Positions 7,650-11,475 of a stretch of 11,475 nucleotides of DNA are shown in pieces. The notes below the pieces were generated by a model. That model was not told where the DNA came from, made no database searches, and was given only the letters and a program-made list of their open reading frames with translations. A program made the translations under genes and the position numbers. Origin of the DNA: Fidelibacterota bacterium (GTDB lineage: Bacteria; Fidelibacterota; Marinisomatia; Marinisomatales; TCS55); NCBI GenBank assembly GCA_002701875.1, contig NZWI01000055.1:1-11475 (forward strand). Direction: 5' to 3'. Positions within the stretch are counted from its first letter, which is position 1, and every line of letters begins with the position of its first letter.

Positions 7650-8840
7650 TCATTCAAAATATGTTTTCAATTTCTTTAATCCTTCATCAATATCTTCTGC
7701 AGAAATACCTGAGTATGCAAATCGAATAAAAAAGTCGACCTCATTATCTTGAGGTCGACCAAAATGATTCCGAGTACAAAAGGATACGTTTGCATTCTCT
7801 AAAGCACCTATTTGGAGCTGATCAATCGTACTGAACCCTTTTTTCTTCATAATTGAAGTTACATTTGGAAATAAATAAAAAGTACATCGTGGCTTTGAGA
7901 TATCAATACCATCAATTGCATTAAGCCCTGAGACAGCTACGTCTCTTCGATTCTTAAGTTTACTTAAGATTTCTTTAGAACCGCTCATATCACCAGTAAG
8001 TGCCTCTATCATAGCCCCTTGAATAAAATGAGTTGTACATGATTCTGCATTTATATTGAGCTTAGAAATAATTTTTATTATTTTTTCCGGACCAATAGAC
8101 GCACCAACTCTCCAGCCAGTCATAGCAAATTTCTTTGAAAATGTATACAAAATAACTGTTCTTTCTTTCATATTGGGTATTTCAACAATTGATCTCGACT
8201 TACCTTCATAAATCATTTCAAAATATGCCTCATCTGATAATACCCAAAGATCATTTGATATAGCAATATCGGCTATTTGCTCCATCTCTTCTTTTGATGA
8301 TTCTGCTGAAATAGGGTTTTGGTAATTATTATATATAATAGCTACTGTTTTATTTGTAATAGATGCTTTTAATTTTTCAATATCTATGTCAAATCCGCTT
8401 TCTGTCTCGATATAACTATAAGGAACCGCTCTTCCTCCTTGGTATTCAATCTGAGATTCATAAATTGGATAGCCAGGGTTCGGGTAAAGAACTTCGTCGC
8501 CAGGATTCATTACGGCAGCAATAAATTTTCCAATAGTTGGCTTCCCTCCCGGTTGCACTGCTACATTTTCTGGAGAATAAACTACATTTCTTCTTTGCCC
8601 CACATCATTAGCTAGTGCTTCGCGCAATGGCAAAATACCTTCCGATGGGCAGTAACCTGTCTTACCATCGCCTACAGCTTTTATCATGGCTTCTACAATA
8701 TTTTGGGGAGTTTTTAGGTTTATATCTCCTAAGTGGAATGGATAAACTTTATTACCTTTGTCAGCCCAAATTCGAGCTTGAGCTGATACAGCAAAAGCAG
8801 TTTCGGTACCCAAGTTTGCTATTTGTTTAGCATAGTTCAT
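7650..8840 (-). CDS. PLP-dependent class I/II aminotransferase (aspartate-aminotransferase-like)
   Basis: Fold-type I pyridoxal-phosphate aminotransferase of 396 residues. Visible signatures are TGYCPSEGILPLREAL (61-76), NPGDEVLYPNPGYPIYES (112-129), the NNYQNP cluster (171-176), SDEAYF (202-207) with the cofactor-ring Asp203 and Tyr206, SKKFAMTGWRVG (235-246) with the predicted Schiff-base Lys236 and phosphate-binding Arg244, and a C-terminal FFIRFAYSG with substrate-carboxylate Arg373. In related enzymes the Asn-Pro motif is usually followed by x-Gly; here it reads N-P-I-S. The substrate (aspartate, alanine or another amino acid) cannot be settled from motifs. It lies 10 bp after ruvA and 3 bp before gcvT, so it is probably co-expressed with both; a link to glycine/one-carbon metabolism is only inferred. 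Confidence 0.9.
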   Translation of the reverse strand: MNYAKQIANLGTETAFAVSAQARIWADKGNKVYPFHLGDINLKTPQNIVEAMIKAVGDGKTGYCPSEGILPLREALANDVGQRRNVVYSPENVAVQPGGKPTIGKFIAAVMNPGDEVLYPNPGYPIYESQIEYQGGRAVPYSYIETESGFDIDIEKLKASITNKTVAIIYNNYQNPISAESSKEEMEQIADIAISNDLWVLSDEAYFEMIYEGKSRSIVEIPNMKERTVILYTFSKKFAMTGWRVGASIGPEKIIKIISKLNINAESCTTHFIQGAMIEALTGDMSGSKEILSKLKNRRDVAVSGLNAIDGIDISKPRCTFYLFPNVTSIMKKKGFSTIDQLQIGALENANVSFCTRNHFGRPQDNEVDFFIRFAYSGISAEDIDEGLKKLKTYFE

Positions 8841-8850
8841 CTTTTTATCT

Positions 8851-9459
8851 TTAAATCATCTTTGATAATGCTTTTCGAATAACCTCTTCAATGGTACCCG
8901 AGAATTCCCCAAGCTTATCTAGTTCTTTTATCGTATTATTAATTTGAGCTTGTTTATAGCCCAAAGATTGTAAAGCACTACTAACATTATTTATCAAATC
9001 ACTATCAATATTATCATCAATGAATCCAAGATCATCGTTCTTACTAGTATCTGCTTCAAATTTCTCTTTTAATTCTACAATTATCCTTTTTGCGGTTTTT
9101 GCACCAATACCAGGAATAACTGTAAGTGACTTAACATCTCCAGCCACAATTTGTTTCTTAAATTCTTCTGGATTAGTCCCAGATAAAATATTCATTGCTG
9201 ATCGAGGTCCAATCCCACTAACCATGTTTAAATTCATAAAAAGTGATCTTTCAGATAAATCCCTAAAGCCATAAAGATCAAGGATATCATCTTTTACATG
9301 TAAATATGTTAAAATCTCAACTTGCTCACTTAAGTCAGGCAAGCTTTCATAAGTTGAAATAGAAATATTGACTCGAAATCTGATTCCTCCAATATCTATA
9401 ACTGCTTCTGTTGGATTTTTTCCAAAAAGTATTCCTGATATTGAATCTATTAAACTCAT
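8851..9459 (-). CDS. ruvA: Holliday junction branch-migration protein RuvA
   Basis: DNA-binding subunit that recognises four-way junctions and loads RuvB helicase. The 202 residues match the usual length. Domain I is an OB fold (about 1-63) with the acidic-pin region HVKDD (54-58; Asp57-Asp58 correspond in position to the acidic pin). Domain II carries the two helix-hairpin-helix motifs, VSGIGPRSAMNIL (80-92) and IPGIGAKTAKRIIVEL (115-130). After a polar linker (about 135-152), domain III (about 155-202, with ALQSLGYKQAQ) is the RuvB-interacting three-helix unit. Its start codon shares ATGA with the ruvC stop. ruvB is not adjacent; the next gene is an aminotransferase. Confidence 0.96.
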   Translation of the reverse strand: MSLIDSISGILFGKNPTEAVIDIGGIRFRVNISISTYESLPDLSEQVEILTYLHVKDDILDLYGFRDLSERSLFMNLNMVSGIGPRSAMNILSGTNPEEFKKQIVAGDVKSLTVIPGIGAKTAKRIIVELKEKFEADTSKNDDLGFIDDNIDSDLINNVSSALQSLGYKQAQINNTIKELDKLGEFSGTIEEVIRKALSKMI

Positions 9460-9944
9460 AAGTATTTATTTTGATTAACATGACATAAAGCAATAGCTAA
9501 TGCATCTGAAACATCTAATGGACTTGGTGGTTTATCCATTTTTAATATTTGCTGAACCATGTATTGCAACTGTTTCTTATCTGCAGCCCCATTGCCAGTA
9601 ATAGACTGCTTTACTTTGCGAGGTGCATATGAAGCAGATGGAATCCCCATTGAAGCCGCAGCTAAAAGGAGAACCCCTCTTGCTTGCCCCAGTAAAAGAG
9701 TTGATTTCACATTTATACTGTGAAAAGTATCCTCAATCGCCATGGCAATAGGATCGAATTTTTTCAATAATTCTTTCATATGGCTATTCAAATATTCTAA
9801 CCGATTTGGAAGAGACTCTTTATTTGGTGGCTTTATAGTCCCATATGCGATTAAACTGATTTGACCTTTTTTTTCATCTATTATTCCGAATCCAGTTGTA
9901 TTTAATCCAGGGTCTACACCAATTATTCTTTGAATATTTGACAT
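9456..9944 (-). CDS. ruvC: Crossover junction endodeoxyribonuclease RuvC
   Basis: Resolves Holliday junctions by paired nicks, acting with RuvAB in homologous recombination and repair. The 162 residues match the family. The RNase H-fold catalytic acids are visible: Asp11 in IGVDPGLNTTGFG, Glu71 in MAIEDTF, and Asp144 plus Asp147 in LDVSDALAIALCH. Conserved surroundings include LLLGQARGVLLLAA (83-96), SYAPRKVKQSITGNG (105-119) and KKQLQYMV (123-130). It starts 23 bp after yebC and runs into ruvA with a 4-bp ATGA overlap. No Shine-Dalgarno is evident before the ATG. Confidence 0.97.
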   Translation of the reverse strand: MSNIQRIIGVDPGLNTTGFGIIDEKKGQISLIAYGTIKPPNKESLPNRLEYLNSHMKELLKKFDPIAMAIEDTFHSINVKSTLLLGQARGVLLLAAASMGIPSASYAPRKVKQSITGNGAADKKQLQYMVQQILKMDKPPSPLDVSDALAIALCHVNQNKYL

Positions 9945-9967
9945 TAAGGTTGATAAAAATTTAATAA

Positions 9968-10699
9968 TTAATCCGCATCTTCAAGCTCGAAGTTAGAATA
10001 TATATTTTGAATATCATCATGTTCTTCAAGCAGATTCACAAGATTCATTAGTTTTTTTTCTTCCTCGCCTTTTACTTTCAAAGTATTCTTCGGTATCATC
10101 TCAACTCCAGAAGAAATCACTTTATATCCTTTTTGAATCATTGTGTCTGCAATATCTACTGTTGACGATGGATCCGAAGTAATTATAAATGCATTATCTA
10201 ACGTACTAAAATCATTAGCTCCTATTTCAAGGACTTCTTCAAAAACTTGATTTTCATCATAATCATCTGCTGAAATAGTGATCTGGCCCATTTTTTCAAA
10301 CATCCATGATACAGATCCATTTTCTGCGAGATTTCCACCATATTTTGACATAAGATGACGTATCTCAGCAACTGTTCTATTTTTATTATCCGTCATTACA
10401 TCTATCATAATAGCCACTCCTCCAGGGCCGTACCCTTCATAAGTAGTTTCTTCATAATTTACATCTTCAAGTTCACCAGCGCCTTTTTGAATTGCACGCA
10501 TCATGGTATCATTTGGCATATTGGCAGCTTTAGCCGATGAAATGGCTTGTCTCAGGCGCGGGTTGGCTTCTTGATCACTTCCACCAATTTTTGCAGAAAC
10601 CATTAGTTCCTTGATAATTTTAGTAAATACCTTACCTCTTTTTGCATCTTGAGCGGCTTTTTTATGCTTGATATTAGCCCATTTACTATGACCAGCCAT
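9968..10699 (-). CDS. YebC/PmpR-family regulatory protein
   Basis: Cytoplasmic protein of the YebC family. Members were first described as DNA-binding transcriptional regulators, and some have more recently been linked to relief of ribosome stalling. The 243-residue length is typical. The diagnostic N-terminus MAGHSKWANIKHKKAAQDAK is followed by GKVFTKIIKEL (22-32), NPRLRQAISSAKAANMPNDT (46-65), YEGYGPGGVAIMIDVMTDN (87-105, in which the YEGYGPGG is the family signature) and GSVSWMFEKMG (128-138). Location directly upstream of ruvC is a widely conserved arrangement. It is the first gene of the minus-strand run and has the best ribosome-binding site in the window (AAGGAA three bases before ATG). 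Which of the proposed roles applies here cannot be read from the sequence. Confidence 0.95.
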   Translation of the reverse strand: MAGHSKWANIKHKKAAQDAKRGKVFTKIIKELMVSAKIGGSDQEANPRLRQAISSAKAANMPNDTMMRAIQKGAGELEDVNYEETTYEGYGPGGVAIMIDVMTDNKNRTVAEIRHLMSKYGGNLAENGSVSWMFEKMGQITISADDYDENQVFEEVLEIGANDFSTLDNAFIITSDPSSTVDIADTMIQKGYKVISSGVEMIPKNTLKVKGEEEKKLMNLVNLLEEHDDIQNIYSNFELEDAD

Positions 10700-10779
10700 A
10701 AATTCCTTTATAATGATAGTAATTAAGTGAGAAAATTACAATTATATTCCAATCATTCCCAATGGACGGATTTGTATAA
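10700..10779. promoter_or_regulatory. Intergenic region between divergent yebC and EamA transporter, candidate promoters
   Basis: The only intergenic region above 23 bp in the window. It contains a perfect TATAAT on each strand: plus strand at 10709-10714, minus strand at 10741-10746. Neither has a convincing -35 hexamer at 16-18 bp, so both are candidates only. Used as -10 boxes, they would fire face to face and their transcripts would overlap by a few bases in the middle. A near-duplicate pair, ATTCCAAT (10746-10753) and ATTCCCAAT (10755-10763), could be an operator or chance. A five-codon mini-ORF (10762-10779) ends directly against the transporter ATG, and GGACGGA (10764-10770) may serve as the transporter's ribosome-binding site. 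Confidence 0.4.
10703..10708 (-). promoter_or_regulatory. Ribosome-binding site of the yebC gene
   Basis: On the minus strand the bases read AAGGAA followed by TTT and the ATG of yebC (10697-10699). The spacing is short but this is the clearest Shine-Dalgarno-like sequence in the window; most downstream genes have only A-rich leaders. It supports the chosen yebC start, which also gives the canonical MAGHSKW N-terminus. Confidence 0.55.
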
Positions 10780-11475
10780 ATGTCAAAATATAGCACTTGG
10801 TCAATCACTTTTAATTCAACAACCAAATTATATATAGCCCTAGTCATGGCAATGTTTATTTGGGGCATATCATGGCCGAGCGCAAAAATCGTGGGAAGAT
10901 ATGCGGATGCAGATCTTTTGATGTTCTGGCGTTTTGTAATCGGAGCTATGACAATGCTGCCGATCATGCATTTACTAAAAATAAATGCTAATTTTCCAAG
11001 AAAATCATTTCGATACGTTTTGATAGCCGCAATTTGTCTTGTGGGATATAATTATAACTATTTAAAAGGAACGCAGATTGGTATGGCTGGATTAGGTGGT
11101 GTTATAGTACCAACTTTAAGCCCTTTAGTTACATTAATATTGGCAATTGCTACTTTTAATCAAAAGGTACATAAAAAAGATATAATTGGTATTCTTTTCG
11201 GCATAATTGGTGGATTGATATTATTAGAAATCTGGAAGTTCAACTTTCAAGATTTATCCAACTCTGGAAATCTATATTTTATTATTGCTGCTGTAGTATG
11301 GGCGGGTGCCACTATTTGCACTCAAAAAGCTAAATCAGAGTTAAACGCAGTTAACTTTAGCCTTTGGCTTTATTTGGTAGCAATTATTATAGTATTGCCA
11401 ATTACACCCTTATCATCAATAATGAATGTTTTCAGTTTTGATTGGATTTTTTGGATAAACTTTCTTGTTATATCA
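10780..11475 (+). CDS. EamA/DMT-superfamily transporter, N-terminal part (cut by right window edge)
   Basis: Polytopic inner-membrane permease of the drug/metabolite transporter superfamily; substrates in this family range from amino acids to nucleotide-type metabolites, and none can be assigned here. I read 232 codons up to the edge from the ATG at 10780-10782, so about 60-80 residues of a typical ~300 are missing. The first EamA repeat begins ALVMAMFIWGISWPSAKI (20-37), with the characteristic W-G-x-x-W/P pattern, then LLMFWRFVIGA (46-56) and the TQIGMAGLGGVIVPTLSPLV stretch (98-117) typical of DMT helices 3-4. The second repeat starts near residue 165 (YFIIAAVVWAGATICTQKAK). It is transcribed away from the minus-strand gene run and is probably a separate unit. 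An earlier ATG at 10762 is followed by a stop after five codons, so it is not the start. Confidence 0.88.
   Translation, partial: MSKYSTWSITFNSTTKLYIALVMAMFIWGISWPSAKIVGRYADADLLMFWRFVIGAMTMLPIMHLLKINANFPRKSFRYVLIAAICLVGYNYNYLKGTQIGMAGLGGVIVPTLSPLVTLILAIATFNQKVHKKDIIGILFGIIGGLILLEIWKFNFQDLSNSGNLYFIIAAVVWAGATICTQKAKSELNAVNFSLWLYLVAIIIVLPITPLSSIMNVFSFDWIFWINFLVIS

Noticed and set aside
8615..9274. Plus-strand frames at 8615-8830 and 9020-9274
   Set aside because: Antisense to the aminotransferase N-terminus and to ruvA; no start context or family features.
10355..10540. Plus-strand 61-residue frame inside yebC
   Set aside because: Antisense to the conserved YEGYGPGG region of yebC.
10781..10786. 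TTGACA on the minus strand as a -35 box for yebC
   Set aside because: It is 34 bp from the minus-strand TATAAT, too far to pair with it, and no other good -10 lies at 16-18 bp.
10686..10967. Minus-strand 93-residue open frame upstream of yebC
   Set aside because: It lies mostly antisense to the transporter gene and crosses the intergenic region; the plus-strand translation there is clearly EamA-like with proper membrane segments.
1..11475. Mobile element, CRISPR, tRNA, dif site or defence system
   Set aside because: I saw no transposase or integrase, no terminal inverted repeats, no repeat-spacer array, no tRNA cloverleaf and no toxin-antitoxin or nuclease cassette; all coding space is taken by housekeeping families.

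Overview
This is an ordinary-looking chromosomal stretch from an AT-rich, Gram-negative-type bacterium. Envelope genes (a LolA-like carrier, a GmhB-like phosphatase, D-Ala-D-Ala ligase) point to a diderm. A NusG paralogue of the RfaH/UpxY type, the AT-rich composition and the general lack of strong Shine-Dalgarno sequences would fit the Bacteroidetes/FCB neighbourhood, for example a marine Marinimicrobia-like lineage. That placement is a low-confidence inference; no rRNA or lineage marker is present.

Layout: twelve genes lie head-to-tail on the minus strand from about 10.7 kb down to the left edge, with no gap above 23 bp and five overlaps. In transcription order they are yebC, ruvC, ruvA, a class I aminotransferase, gcvT, ftsK, a lolA-like gene, a YbhN/LPG-synthase-TM family membrane protein, a gmhB-like HAD phosphatase, ddl, a NusG/UpxY-like antiterminator and cysS (cut by the left edge). 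An 80-bp intergenic region separates yebC from a divergently transcribed EamA/DMT-family transporter on the plus strand, which is cut by the right edge.

How the genes fit together: ruvC and ruvA encode the Holliday-junction resolvase and the branch-migration specificity subunit. yebC beside ruvC is a widespread arrangement; ruvB is not here. ftsK handles chromosome segregation at division, and ftsK followed by lolA is a recurring neighbourhood in Gram-negative genomes. The block from lolA to ddl is envelope-oriented (lipoprotein transport, a polytopic membrane protein, sugar-phosphate phosphatase, peptidoglycan precursor). gcvT and the aminotransferase are amino-acid/one-carbon metabolism, and cysS is translation. 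The tight packing suggests one long co-transcribed unit, with the candidate promoter region upstream of yebC.

No mobile element, CRISPR array, tRNA, rRNA, toxin-antitoxin pair or recognisable defence system was seen. I found no convincing undescribed system. The points most worth a second look are the specialised NusG paralogue buried inside a housekeeping operon, the GmhB-like protein that has lost most of the usual zinc ligands, and the very acidic FtsK linker.
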